Of a stretch of DNA of 45,414 bases, positions 1 to 8,884 are shown in pieces. Under the pieces are notes generated by a model, which was not told the DNA's origin, ran no database searches, and worked only from the letters and a program-made list of their open reading frames with translations. Position 1 is the stretch's first letter. The number at the start of each line of letters is the position of its first letter. A program made the position numbers and the translations under genes. The stretch is from Candidatus Poribacteria bacterium (GTDB lineage Bacteria; Poribacteria; WGA-4E; PCPOR2b): assembly GCA_022826645.1 (NCBI GenBank), contig JAJDUM010000069.1, forward strand, positions 1-45,414, given 5' to 3'.

Positions 1-85
1 CACCGCCTTGCGACGGTGCTGATACTCTCCCACGAAAGCCGTAAGAATTGTACCAGTTTTCGCAATATTTTATAACAAAAAAGGG

Positions 86-128
86 CGGGATTTCCTCCCC
101 ACTCTAAAGAGATGGGGTCTCCATCCCG
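86..128. repeat. Imperfect hairpin in front of the helicase gene
   Basis: Outer arms CGGGAT (86-91) and ATCCCG (123-128) enclose inner arms CCCCA (97-101) and TGGGG (113-117) and a small CTC/GAG tip. It ends 8 bases before the helicase ATG, so it lies in the 5' leader and could affect translation, or it may be one more of the GGGAT-type repeats of this genome. The first 85 bases hold no gene I can support. Confidence 0.5.
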
Positions 129-136
129 AAGATTAG

Positions 137-2113
137 ATGAAAAAAACGCTATCAAACTTGCAGGAAGTCCTTGGTCCCGATGGATTAATTGCGAAGCAGC
201 TAACAGACTATGAGTTTCGACCGCAACAACTCGAAATGGCGGAAGCGGTCGCTAACGCGCTCTCGGACAACGAACACCTCATCGTTGAAGCAGGCACAGG
301 TGTCGGTAAAACTTTTGCCTACCTTCTGCCCGCAATCGATCTTGCGCTTGATACCCACGAGCCCGTGGTGATTTCGACCAATACCATCAACCTGCAAGAA
401 CAGCTGATTTACAAGGATATACCGTTTCTCCAACAGGTGCTTCCGCAGCCTTTCACCGCGGCACTCGCCAAAGGACGTGGAAACTATCTTTCGCGTCGTC
501 GGCTGGAAAGCCTGATGACTTATGAGCGGGGGTTGTTTGATACAAAGGCGGAGGTAGAAGATCTGGCTCGCATTGTGGAGTGGGTCGGCGTCACTGAAGA
601 CGGAAGCAAGGCGGACCTTGAGCCGCAACCGATGTTTGAGATTTGGAATAAGGTCGCTTCAGATACGGATAACTGCCTGCGCCAGCGATGCCCGACCTAC
701 GATACCTGTTTCTACTTCAAAGCGCGGGCACAGGTAGATGAAGCCGACCTAATTATTGTTAATCATCACCTGCTTTTCGCGGATTGGGCGCTGCGTAAAG
801 CCAATCCTTACGCCGCCATATTGCCTGAATATAGATACCTAATCCTGGATGAAGCGCATCACCTTGAAGCAACTGCAACGGAACACACAAGCGTTGAGTT
901 CAGTAATACACGGGTCAAGAGGTTCTTAGATTCTCTATGCAATCCGCAGGGGAAGGCAGGACTCTTTATCCGATTCCAATCAACAGGTTCAATTCGGCTT
1001 GTCGAGGACGCACGAGAAGAGGCAAACCAACAGTTCGGTTTAATTATGAGTTGGCTGGAGCGGCAAGGGGTAAGAGATCGAGGACATGGCGTCACACATA
1101 CCGTTGATCAAGCAGATTTCGTGCACAATGTATTGGAGGACCCGTTGCGTGAACTCCAAACCCGTTTGAAGTCGATGAAAGATGCCGCTACAACTGAGGA
1201 TGATCAGCAAGAGATTGATGCCCACCTGCGGCGCTGCCGTGAACTGCGTAACGACTTAGATGTGATGGTTGGCCACACACTGCCGGATTACGTCTACTGG
1301 ATCAACACCTCAACGCGAGGGCGGTTTGATCGAGTTGTGTTGCATGCAACCCCAGTCAACGTGAGTGAAGAGCTGAACACCCACCTGTTTGAAAAACTGG
1401 ATAGCATCATCATGACCAGTGCCACACTCGCGACCAATCAGAATTTCGACTACTTTCGGAACCGGGTCGGTCTTTCCCACTCTCATGAATTGCTGGTCGG
1501 ATCCCCCTTCAACTATCAAGAGCAGGTGGAGATTCATATCCCTTCACGGATGCCGGACCCACGAGATCGCACTTTCACACAAGCTGCTACTGTACAAATC
1601 CTGAATTACCTCAAGTTGACACATGGCAAAGCCTTTGTCCTATTTACAAGCTACCGGATGATGGACGAGGTCTACGAGAACATCCTACCTGATCTGGAGC
1701 AACTTGGGATTGAGGTGCTTAAGCAAGGAGAGGGACTTTCGCGCAGCGCAATGCTGGCAGCGTTTAGGGAGGACATCGATTCTGTCCTGTTTGGGACTTC
1801 CAGTTTTTGGGAGGGGGTTGATGTGCGGGGTGAGTCGCTCAGTAGTGTGATTATTACCAAACTACCCTTTGAGGTTCCTACACATCCGGTAATAGAGGCG
1901 AGGGTCAAGCAGATCGAAGAGCGAGGCGGAAATCCGTTTATGGAATTTAGTTTGCCGGAAGCGATTATTCGGTTCAAGCAAGGGTTTGGGCGTCTAATTC
2001 GCACAAAAACAGACACAGGAATTTTCGTTGCCCTCGATTCGCGCATTAGGACCAAGTTTTACGGCAAACAGTTTTTGAACTCGCTGCCACCCTCCAAAAT
2101 TATAAAGAGCTGA
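137..2113 (+). CDS. dinG: DinG/XPD-family ATP-dependent DNA helicase
   Basis: This is a superfamily 2 helicase of the DinG/YoaA (XPD-like) group, 658 aa, predicted to unwind DNA 5'-3' in repair or R-loop and D-loop removal. Walker A GTGVGKT is at residues 53-59 and the DEAH box at 238-241. The C-terminal half carries the Helicase_C_2 motifs, for example the FGRLIR arginine-finger stretch near the end. The Fe-S region holds C180, C185 and C191 with exactly the spacing known for E. coli DinG (C194, C199, C205). The first cluster cysteine, normally in a GRxNYxC context, is replaced by serine at residue 119 (codon TCG at 491-493). No N-terminal exonuclease domain is present. The gene is followed by a hairpin and faces a convergent lipoprotein gene. 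The ATG start has only a weak GAAG ribosome site. Family call is secure; cluster status is uncertain. Confidence 0.9.
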   Translation: MKKTLSNLQEVLGPDGLIAKQLTDYEFRPQQLEMAEAVANALSDNEHLIVEAGTGVGKTFAYLLPAIDLALDTHEPVVISTNTINLQEQLIYKDIPFLQQVLPQPFTAALAKGRGNYLSRRRLESLMTYERGLFDTKAEVEDLARIVEWVGVTEDGSKADLEPQPMFEIWNKVASDTDNCLRQRCPTYDTCFYFKARAQVDEADLIIVNHHLLFADWALRKANPYAAILPEYRYLILDEAHHLEATATEHTSVEFSNTRVKRFLDSLCNPQGKAGLFIRFQSTGSIRLVEDAREEANQQFGLIMSWLERQGVRDRGHGVTHTVDQADFVHNVLEDPLRELQTRLKSMKDAATTEDDQQEIDAHLRRCRELRNDLDVMVGHTLPDYVYWINTSTRGRFDRVVLHATPVNVSEELNTHLFEKLDSIIMTSATLATNQNFDYFRNRVGLSHSHELLVGSPFNYQEQVEIHIPSRMPDPRDRTFTQAATVQILNYLKLTHGKAFVLFTSYRMMDEVYENILPDLEQLGIEVLKQGEGLSRSAMLAAFREDIDSVLFGTSSFWEGVDVRGESLSSVIITKLPFEVPTHPVIEARVKQIEERGGNPFMEFSLPEAIIRFKQGFGRLIRTKTDTGIFVALDSRIRTKFYGKQFLNSLPPSKIIKS

Positions 2114-2145
2114 TGAGACAGCAAGTCCGCTGCACGATAAGGGCT

Positions 2146-2188
2146 GACAGGTGATGAGCAATCCATTCTGTATCACTCATCACCTGTC
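2146..2188. terminator. Hairpin between convergent genes
   Basis: GACAGGTGATGAG (2146-2158) and CTCATCACCTGTC (2176-2188) form a perfect 13-bp stem with a 17-base loop, placed between the stop codons of the helicase (2113) and the lipoprotein (2205). There is no clear U-tract, so it may be a bidirectional terminator or a 3'-end stabilising hairpin. Confidence 0.5.
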
Positions 2189-2204
2189 GCTTAATCATCC
2201 ACCA

Positions 2205-2981
2205 TTAGTATCGATGCGGCGCCGGTTGTGCAAGCCGAATTCCTTTATTGTGTAGGAAAGGAAATTCGTAGATGATTCTTTTATAACGAGTTGCGGTGCC
2301 TTCCGGCGGTTTTAGCTCAAGTGGAATAATAACCGTTAAGGTTTCGGCGTTGTGCTTCATCTGATAGAATGGGAGAAATCCCTCAATACTCTCGCCGGGC
2401 TGAATCCCCTTTTCTGTATCGAGAAGTTGTGTTTCTATCAAAATCTCTCTCGCCTTTTTGAGCCCATTTGTAACATATATCCCCGAAGCGCGGGACATAT
2501 AGGTCAAGCGTTCTTTTAGAGCGTCATAATCTAATGATCCATAGCGGTTCTCCCCTTGATCGATCATCTCGCACGGGACTTGTCGAGTACCCTGGATCCG
2601 ATAAACTACGGGGGTGACGGCATTGTTTGTGACTTTAATATAAAAGACATCCGTTTTGTCGCCTTGGTGCAGCGCTTCTGTTTCATAGAATGGGGAATAA
2701 GCATTTCCACGATTATACTTGCGATCAAGGTCTGCACGGCGCCAGTAGACAATCTGAACCGTGATGTTATCCTTAGTCATTGAGAGGGTTTTTCCCGTGG
2801 GAGGCCTAATCTTAAACGTGTCTGTAGCCTCCTCAACGACAATATTTTCTGGCAAGGTCTCAGCCGGTTGAACGGCCGGAAGATTTTTTAGCGATGTCGC
2901 TGCTGTACACCCAGCAACCAGTAGGGTTAAGACAAGCAGTCCGATACTGCTTATCCATGCGCTTACATTTAATTTTTTCAT
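2205..2981 (-). CDS. Lipoprotein of unknown function
   Basis: The protein has 258 aa and starts with a lipoprotein signal peptide: positively charged MKK, a hydrophobic core, and lipobox LVAGC with the lipidated Cys near residue 25. The mature part is hydrophilic and beta-rich in appearance (phrases such as ITVQIVYWRR and DVFYIKVTNN), suggesting an immunoglobulin-like or FxLYD-like fold, but I do not recognise the family. The start is supported by an AGGAGG ribosome site 8 bases before the ATG. It is expected to be anchored in the inner or outer membrane facing the periplasm. Neighbours give no functional hint: the gene is convergent with the helicase and is preceded by a 275-bp AT-rich gap. 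Confidence 0.75.
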   Translation of the reverse strand: MKKLNVSAWISSIGLLVLTLLVAGCTAATSLKNLPAVQPAETLPENIVVEEATDTFKIRPPTGKTLSMTKDNITVQIVYWRRADLDRKYNRGNAYSPFYETEALHQGDKTDVFYIKVTNNAVTPVVYRIQGTRQVPCEMIDQGENRYGSLDYDALKERLTYMSRASGIYVTNGLKKAREILIETQLLDTEKGIQPGESIEGFLPFYQMKHNAETLTVIIPLELKPPEGTATRYKRIIYEFPFLHNKGIRLAQPAPHRY

Positions 2982-3193
2982 GGTAAATCTTGCCTCCTTA
3001 TTCGTCCATCAATCATGATGGATGTTTTATTAATTAAACATAACTATTTCAATATTCGCACTTCTGCCTCGGCACCCAGAAATCTATTCAAAGTATGTCT
3101 AGGTACTCACTATTATACAACTCGACAGTGTCGAAGTTCCTTCGCTAGGTCGCTAGTATAGCATACCTCCATTTTTAATTCAAACACAAAATT

Positions 3194-3220
3194 AACTCGG
3201 TTTTTCACAAAACTACCGAG
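3194..3220. repeat. AAACTCGGTTTT-type hairpin
   Basis: The stretch AACTCGG followed by a short spacer and CCGAG is a degenerate member of a hairpin family seen better at 23666-23697 and 40869-40901. It lies in the 275-bp gap between the lipoprotein and the nitrilase gene; the rest of that gap is AT-rich and otherwise featureless apart from a short CTCGACAGTGTCGAAG hairpin. Confidence 0.4.
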
Positions 3221-3256
3221 AAGTATAGGCCAACCTTTTCTGCTGTTTCCGCAGGC

Positions 3257-4084
3257 TCATTCGGATAGCCGCTCCATCGTTTTCTGATACCGCTTCTCCA
3301 TCTCTGGTCCCTGCAATTGCAGATATTCTTGCTCAGCACAGCGCGCGACCTTTTGCGATGGAGGTTCAGGGATGTCAATAACAGCGGTTGAGATTTGATC
3401 GTTGCCCCACTTATACGCGACAATCTCGCCCTTGCTGATGATGAGGTTCATACCCACATTTGCCTCGACAATTGGCACCCCGTTTTCTCGCGCCCGTGCA
3501 AGCACCGCTTCGTTTTGGCCCCTGCTCTTCGATCCATAGGACGGGATGAGGATCAGGCGCGCTCCATCGAGCACCAGCGTGCGTGCTATCATCGGATTCC
3601 ATCGGTCATTGCAGATGACAGCGCCAGCGCGGCCAACTGGTGTATCAAAAGCGCGTAACGTCTTGCCGATACGGTTAAAGTTCCAAGAGGAGTGCGTACC
3701 TTCAGCGAGCTGCGTCTTGTGATACTTCCCGCAAATTTCGCCGTTGTAATCGATAAACACCGCACAGTTGTAAGCTTCGTCGGCGATCCGTTCAGCGAAA
3801 CCGAAGCAGAGAGAAATCCCTAACTTTTTGGCAAGTTGTTGAAAACGCTGAATGTAAGGACCATCAATTGGTTCTGCGATCTCTATCAACCGCTCCGACG
3901 TCTCTTGATCCTCGATGACCTCCATGACGACATAGCCCTCAAGCACCCCTTCTGTCGTCAAAATCAACTGTGGCTGTTCCTTGGCGGCTTCAACAAAAAA
4001 TGCCTCCATTTTGTCAGCGTTTGCCGCTTTATCCCACTTCTTCGGTTTAATCGAAATTGCTGCGACCTTGACTGAGTTATACAT
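3257..4084 (-). CDS. Carbon-nitrogen hydrolase (nitrilase superfamily)
   Basis: The protein has 275 aa, the normal length of a one-domain nitrilase-superfamily enzyme. It should hydrolyse a non-peptide C-N bond (amide, carbamoyl or nitrile). The catalytic triad is visible: E45 in LTTEGVLEG, K123 in GKYHKTQL and C158 in AVICNDRWNP. The C158 context with D160 and R161 is more like amidases and N-carbamoyl hydrolases than true nitrilases. There is no signal peptide, so it is cytoplasmic. The start has a GAGGTGAGG ribosome site. It is the last gene of a minus-strand block (3.2-11.5 kb) containing sulfatase, dioxygenase and formamidase-like genes, so its substrate may be a breakdown product made by them. 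The exact substrate cannot be told. Confidence 0.85.
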   Translation of the reverse strand: MYNSVKVAAISIKPKKWDKAANADKMEAFFVEAAKEQPQLILTTEGVLEGYVVMEVIEDQETSERLIEIAEPIDGPYIQRFQQLAKKLGISLCFGFAERIADEAYNCAVFIDYNGEICGKYHKTQLAEGTHSSWNFNRIGKTLRAFDTPVGRAGAVICNDRWNPMIARTLVLDGARLILIPSYGSKSRGQNEAVLARARENGVPIVEANVGMNLIISKGEIVAYKWGNDQISTAVIDIPEPPSQKVARCAEQEYLQLQGPEMEKRYQKTMERLSE

Positions 4085-4138
4085 GCCTCACCTCTTTATA
4101 GGGTGAATTCTAAAAATAAATAGACACTTTCGCCTCTA

Positions 4139-4164
4139 GTAGGTGCGGTTTCCAACCGCACCGG
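4139..4164. repeat. GTAGGTGCGGTT hairpin repeat, copy 1
   Basis: GTAGGTGCGGTT is followed by a 3-base loop and AACCGCACCGG; the stem GGTGCGGTT/AACCGCACC is perfect. The same unit occurs at 8969-8994 and 23503-23528. It sits between the aldo/keto reductase stop and the nitrilase start. Confidence 0.8.
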
Positions 4165-4181
4165 TTTGGCGTGTCTCATTT

Positions 4182-5117
4182 TTACCGAAATGGCCATGTG
4201 CCCGGATTAAGTTGGTCCGGGCTCACAACAATCTCTCGAAGGTCCTTTAGTAACTCCGCCGGAAGTCCACTACACCCTGCAAATGAAACAATCTCCTGCA
4301 GCTCATGAACTCGACCAGTGCCTACCAACGCTGTCGAAACAACAGGATGGCCGAGCACAAAACGGTATGCCAATCCCGGCAGATCGCTGCTTTGTGCGCT
4401 GCACAGCGAATTCACCACATCAACCGCTTCCCGCAGTTCACGGAGTTCTTCGGGAAGATGTACATAGCGATAGGTCAATGCCCCTTTCAGAAGCACAGAC
4501 CGGATTACCACCCCTATATCCTTCTCCTTAGCTAACGGCAGCACCCGTTCTTCAAACTGTCGGTCTAATAGGTTGTAGGCAACCTGTATGCAGTCGAAAT
4601 TGCCATCCTCTAACGCAGCTAACGGTGCGGCTTCACCATAGGTGGTCGTGCCGATGAAGCGAGCGTGTCCCGCTTGGCGCGCTCGCTCCATAATCTCTAC
4701 GATTTCTCCTTGTTGGATAAGTTCAGGAGTGGCATTATGGATGTAGAGAAGATCGATGGTGTCTGTTTGTAGTGCTCGCAGCGATTCGGTAATCGATGCG
4801 TTCACGCGCTCTCGCAGTTCCACCCCGGTATACCCTTCCCAACTCAAAGAGCCAATCTTCGTCGCAAGGATGTATTCGTCCCGACGCGATTTCAGTGCCT
4901 GCCCGACGATGACTTCGCTCTCCCCATAAGCCCCTGCTGTATCGATTAAATTGACCCCCAAATCGAGCGCACGGTTGAGTAAGCGGGCGGCATCTGCCCC
5001 GGACGGTCGTCGATGTGCTCCCTGCGCTGGGATACCGTAATCCATGCCTAACTCCACGGTGCCCAGTGAAATCTCCGATACCTGTAGGTTGGTCCGCCCC
5101 AAACGCCGATAGTTCAT
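4182..5117 (-). CDS. Aldo/keto reductase
   Basis: The protein has 311 aa, the length of a single (beta/alpha)8 aldo/keto reductase domain. It reduces an aldehyde or ketone with NAD(P)H. The catalytic tetrad is present: D59 and Y64 in NLIDTAGAYGESE, K87 in LATKIG, H127 in DLLYIHN. It has no signal peptide. It lies 36 bp downstream of the PhyH-type dioxygenase gene in the same orientation, so the two are probably co-transcribed. The ribosome site is weak (AGGT), which fits translation dependent on the upstream gene. The substrate, possibly a sugar or small ketone, cannot be read from sequence. Confidence 0.88.
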   Translation of the reverse strand: MNYRRLGRTNLQVSEISLGTVELGMDYGIPAQGAHRRPSGADAARLLNRALDLGVNLIDTAGAYGESEVIVGQALKSRRDEYILATKIGSLSWEGYTGVELRERVNASITESLRALQTDTIDLLYIHNATPELIQQGEIVEIMERARQAGHARFIGTTTYGEAAPLAALEDGNFDCIQVAYNLLDRQFEERVLPLAKEKDIGVVIRSVLLKGALTYRYVHLPEELRELREAVDVVNSLCSAQSSDLPGLAYRFVLGHPVVSTALVGTGRVHELQEIVSFAGCSGLPAELLKDLREIVVSPDQLNPGTWPFR

Positions 5118-5153
5118 ATTACCTATGTCGCAAGATACACAACACTTTCCCTT

Positions 5154-5915
5154 TTAATTAGGTTCCGGAAAATCGTCTCGCTGAAAATAACCGTTCTTGA
5201 TTGTATCAATTTCACACGTCGTTTGCGCGCTCGCCCAATGTGTGGCATAACCCCGTCGCCAGCGATCCGATTCGTTACGATGGGAGGTGTGCAGCGTCTT
5301 GCAGTGGTGAAAAACAACACCACCCTTCTTTACCTCTGCCAACGCCTCTTGCGATAGATTGATCAGTTCCGGTGGCGGCACAAGGTTATATGGCTCATCC
5401 GGATCTGGAGTTTCATGCGGTAACACCGGGCCCTTGTGCGAACCTTCGATATAGCGAAGGCAGCCGTTAGATTCATCTACATCGTCCATCGCAATCCAAG
5501 CGGTGATTACGTGGTCAGCCGGATCACATTTGAAGTAGTAGTTGTCTTGATGGTACGGTTTCGCGCTACCGAAATGTGGAGGCTTCATGAAAATCTGATC
5601 GGTAACCAACACCGGCTCTACGCCGATGAGATCTTTAATAATGAGTGACAGACGGGGGTCGAGGACGAAAGATTGGAAGTCGGATTCCTTGAGGAAAGGT
5701 GCATTAATCTTTCGCGGTGCAATCGTACCATCTTCCGCTCGATCAACGGCGTAACCGATTCCCTGATCCGTGGTTTCTGGGGTCTCCATCTCACGGTCGC
5801 TGACTTCTATCGCAATTTGGGCAATCCGTTCAACTTCGTCAGGACTGTAAACGCCCTCGACAACAACCCAACCGTTTTTCCAGTAATGAGTATAAGCGTC
5901 TCGGTTGATGTGCAT
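5154..5915 (-). CDS. Phytanoyl-CoA dioxygenase (PhyH) family protein
   Basis: The protein has 253 aa and belongs to the Fe(II)/2-oxoglutarate-dependent PhyH family, which hydroxylates small hydrophobic or amine substrates. The iron ligands are seen as H122 and D124 in KPYHQDNYYF and probably H209 in KTLHTSHRN, followed by the arginine-rich RWRRGY stretch expected to bind 2-oxoglutarate. The spacing between the HxD and distal His motifs is normal. The start is supported by GGAGGAG 6 bases before the ATG. It sits between a dimethylformamidase-like gene (58 bp upstream) and an aldo/keto reductase (36 bp downstream). Its substrate is unknown; oxidative removal of an alkyl group from an N- or O-alkyl compound is a reasonable inference from context. 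Confidence 0.88.
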   Translation of the reverse strand: MHINRDAYTHYWKNGWVVVEGVYSPDEVERIAQIAIEVSDREMETPETTDQGIGYAVDRAEDGTIAPRKINAPFLKESDFQSFVLDPRLSLIIKDLIGVEPVLVTDQIFMKPPHFGSAKPYHQDNYYFKCDPADHVITAWIAMDDVDESNGCLRYIEGSHKGPVLPHETPDPDEPYNLVPPPELINLSQEALAEVKKGGVVFHHCKTLHTSHRNESDRWRRGYATHWASAQTTCEIDTIKNGYFQRDDFPEPN

Positions 5916-5973
5916 CTGTATCTCCTCCGGAAAGTTGTAATCCTCCTGTTCATGAGGATACCATTATGGTCTC

Positions 5974-7569
5974 TTAGTCCAGAAACCGGTTCAGCACATT
6001 GGTGGTAATTCTTGAAATTGTGTCATCCACTATCACAGAACAAGGATACGTAATCGAACCGACGGAGAACACGGCACCGCCGCCATCGGGTGCGTGGTAG
6101 ACGATTTCGGCGCCGCCGTCGTCAGGGTTGAGACCCTTAGCAAGCAGTTGAGTGTTCTTCGGAGAACTTGGGGACATCTTATCTGTTTCGTGACCCGATG
6201 CACCGCCGGGACAGCGCATATGTAGACTCTTTTCCCCGAACACATCCCCGTTCTTCAAGCCCGTCCCCTCAAAAATCCAATGGGAATCATCAATCACCCG
6301 ATAGGGTGCGCCGGTCATAATGCCGGTATCACTACAGACCACACCCAAGAGATTGGCTTCGGACTCATGGCGTAGGTGTAACCTGCTTTCATATCCAACC
6401 TTCTGTAGCGTAGTGAAACTACCGCTGCCACAGTTCTCGTTGTGAACTGCCATCGTGTATTCATCGAGGAATTCGACCTCACAGTTCAAGCCGTTGCCTC
6501 CGAGATACATTAACTTGCCACCGCCCTCAAATACCCACGCTTTGAGCCGAAAGTACATATCCGCAGACCAGTATTCGGGATGGGTGCTGATCATCAGAAC
6601 TTTGTAATCTTCCAGGTTCAGAACCCCTTCGTGAAGCTGTGTCTCGGAGTAGAGGTCGTAATCGAACCCTTCACGTTCGAGCCAACCGAAGAGCCGCCAT
6701 TCAGCGGGGGCGACGTGACAGGCAGAACGTCCCTCGACTGGATCCGTAATCTCCGTGTCCTCGGCGACGACATTAATCAATTCAGGACGATCAAAGGACA
6801 GAGGAGCATATTCGTCTGCATCAAAGTGCTGGTGGTCCCGGTTGGTGTATCGCTTCAGATCGAGTCGGGCGTTGATGGTGGGGGTCGGTGGAAACTTGTC
6901 GGGATGAATGTAGTTACTCCGACCACCGAAGTTATTATAAGCGTTCCAGTTGATGTTCGAAGCCAATACGGCGATGGGTGCCTGCGGCTCTGCCGGCGCG
7001 ACAATCCACGGAAAGGAAAAGAACGCGCCTGATTCCGTTTTAGCGTGAAAATAGTAGAGCCCGCTTCGAACTGGCGCTTCAACGAACTGAAGGTGATGGG
7101 GATTCGTATATCCAAACTTATTCCACTCAATACCGGTTTGGGTATAATCTCCGTCCGGGGAAATCTGCATCGTCGCGCGGGGACCATGTTCATCATGCCA
7201 ACCAAGGTCTCGGATAAATTGCTTCTCGAATCCATACCGCCACAACGATAGCTGATACGCCTCGACAGCGTGTACACGGAATTCGGATTTCTCACCCGAC
7301 CGTACCCACTTTGGCCAAGCATACCCCAGCAAACAGTCCGAAAGCAAACGAAACTGATAAGGTTCATCTTCCCGGGCTGTCATGTTAACGCTCTTCGCAC
7401 CGAAACCGGGTTTATAGAGCGTCACCTTGTAAGGTCCTGGTGACAGGTCCGCGTAGATCGCGCCTGTCGCCCGTGAACGGGCTTCAACCGAACCTGATTC
7501 ATTCACAAATTCTAACAACACGTCAGGAATTGCTACATAACGTTCGTCACTGACATATCCAATCAGCAT
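5974..7569 (-). CDS. N,N-dimethylformamidase large-subunit-like protein
   Basis: The protein has 531 aa. The middle and C-terminal parts look like the large (beta) subunit of N,N-dimethylformamidase: ASNINWNAYNNFGG at about 203-216 and ISTHPEYWS at 327-335, where Y333 is the kind of tyrosine used to hold mononuclear iron in that enzyme, followed by a glutamine-amidotransferase-like fold. The first ~75 residues resemble a small carboxypeptidase-regulatory or Ig-like domain. It is shorter than the ~760-aa known enzyme, and no gene for the small alpha subunit is nearby. There is no signal peptide. A GGAG ribosome site precedes the ATG by 7 bases. With the nitrilase-type gene in the same block, cleavage of an amide bond is likely; the substrate is unknown. 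Confidence 0.72.
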   Translation of the reverse strand: MLIGYVSDERYVAIPDVLLEFVNESGSVEARSRATGAIYADLSPGPYKVTLYKPGFGAKSVNMTAREDEPYQFRLLSDCLLGYAWPKWVRSGEKSEFRVHAVEAYQLSLWRYGFEKQFIRDLGWHDEHGPRATMQISPDGDYTQTGIEWNKFGYTNPHHLQFVEAPVRSGLYYFHAKTESGAFFSFPWIVAPAEPQAPIAVLASNINWNAYNNFGGRSNYIHPDKFPPTPTINARLDLKRYTNRDHQHFDADEYAPLSFDRPELINVVAEDTEITDPVEGRSACHVAPAEWRLFGWLEREGFDYDLYSETQLHEGVLNLEDYKVLMISTHPEYWSADMYFRLKAWVFEGGGKLMYLGGNGLNCEVEFLDEYTMAVHNENCGSGSFTTLQKVGYESRLHLRHESEANLLGVVCSDTGIMTGAPYRVIDDSHWIFEGTGLKNGDVFGEKSLHMRCPGGASGHETDKMSPSSPKNTQLLAKGLNPDDGGAEIVYHAPDGGGAVFSVGSITYPCSVIVDDTISRITTNVLNRFLD

Positions 7570-7673
7570 AATGTGTCTCCAAAAGAAAAATTATAATTCT
7601 TGAAGTAGCAAAACAAGCAAAATTTTCACCATCTGTTGAGTTCTATTAGCACTACCGAGGCAGAGGACTGATA

Positions 7674-8849
7674 TTACGATAAATCTTCTGTCCCGCTCCG
7701 CCAAACTTCATAAGGATTTTCACGGTTCTCTAACGGAAAAGATACCCGTGTTTTCAAACGCTGTGACTCATGGACTGCCATAATCATCTCCAGCGCCGCG
7801 TGTGCATCAGTTCCACTGGAAACCGCAACCACATCACGATCTTCTTCAATGGCTTGGATAAGCTCTTTCACGATCATCTGGTTACTGAGATGCATCTGCT
7901 CCTGACCTGACCGGGGTGTGCCGTCGGGATGTTTCTCCCATTCGTCCAAAAGGATGCGTTCCCATTCCGCTTCCCCCGGAATCCATAGCCCATGAGGGTA
8001 GAGATACATCTCCCCACTGGGCGAGTTTCGCAACGAGATAATTCCCTCGGTGCCGTGAACCTCAAATCCGAACCAGCGACTGCTCGTGTGGTTGCCAGAG
8101 GGTTTTCCTCGATGTGATTCGTAGTGGGCGGTAATCCCGTTCTCAAAGACGTAATACGCTGCTAAACCGTTGCCAGCGAGCAGCCCAACAGCTTCGTCCC
8201 CCTCTCGTATGTCGGCAGGCGTAACTTCTCGACCGTCTTGGGTCACATGCCCGTGCGCCCATGCGACATCTGCACCGGCAAAGTACCTTATGCTATCCAG
8301 CATATGTGTTCCCAGCACCATCAAGTCCATCGCTCCCGCTCGGTGATCCGCTTTGCCGTGACCGCGCAACACCTGAACCTCTCCAATCGCGCCTTCATCG
8401 ACCAGTCTTTTGGCGTGTTGTTCGTAGGCACACGCTCGGCGATGTGCAACGGCTACCTTCACCCCGTTGCGATTGCAGGCTTCCATCATGGCGTCGGCTT
8501 CCGCGAGGGTTCGAGCGAACGGCTTCTCGCACAAAATCCCTTTCACGCCCGCGTTGGCACAAGCGATAACCATCTCCGCGTGACAGTCTATCCAGCGGGG
8601 ACCGACGCTCACCAAATCTAAATTTTCCTTTTCCAGCATTTCGCGGTAGTCCAAGTAACGCGTCTCTACCCCCATTCGTTCTCCAGCCGCCTGAAGCCCC
8701 TCCGGATCCGAATCTGCGATGGAAACGAACTGCACGTCCGATAGCCCTGCGATGGTATTAGGAGGGATCTGAAACGCCACATCGAGGCCATGGCCATAAT
8801 CACCCCTGCCTGTCCTGCCAATGGCGCCTGCGCGATACGTTGTCTTCAT
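7674..8849 (-). CDS. Gfo/Idh/MocA family oxidoreductase
   Basis: From the chosen start the protein has 391 aa. The N-terminal Rossmann fold has an unusual glycine region (GAIGRTGRGDYGHG) instead of a plain GxGxxG, then the CEKPFARTLAEAD motif at about 107-119 with the EKP lysine typical of the family, and a C-terminal alpha/beta domain. Such enzymes oxidise or reduce sugar or inositol hydroxyls with NAD(P). An upstream in-frame start exists at 8912, but it lies in a MITE-like repeat (8885-9041); the ATG at 8849 has an AAGGA ribosome site and begins where the family begins. The gene is in the catabolic block between the RraA-like and dimethylformamidase-like genes. Confidence 0.85.
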   Translation of the reverse strand: MKTTYRAGAIGRTGRGDYGHGLDVAFQIPPNTIAGLSDVQFVSIADSDPEGLQAAGERMGVETRYLDYREMLEKENLDLVSVGPRWIDCHAEMVIACANAGVKGILCEKPFARTLAEADAMMEACNRNGVKVAVAHRRACAYEQHAKRLVDEGAIGEVQVLRGHGKADHRAGAMDLMVLGTHMLDSIRYFAGADVAWAHGHVTQDGREVTPADIREGDEAVGLLAGNGLAAYYVFENGITAHYESHRGKPSGNHTSSRWFGFEVHGTEGIISLRNSPSGEMYLYPHGLWIPGEAEWERILLDEWEKHPDGTPRSGQEQMHLSNQMIVKELIQAIEEDRDVVAVSSGTDAHAALEMIMAVHESQRLKTRVSFPLENRENPYEVWRSGTEDLS

Positions 8850-8884
8850 AAGGTTTTCCTTATTACACTCTTTAGAGGTTTTAG

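Noticed and set aside
3205..3423. 72-aa minus-strand ORF
   Set aside because: Shadow of the nitrilase gene in another frame.
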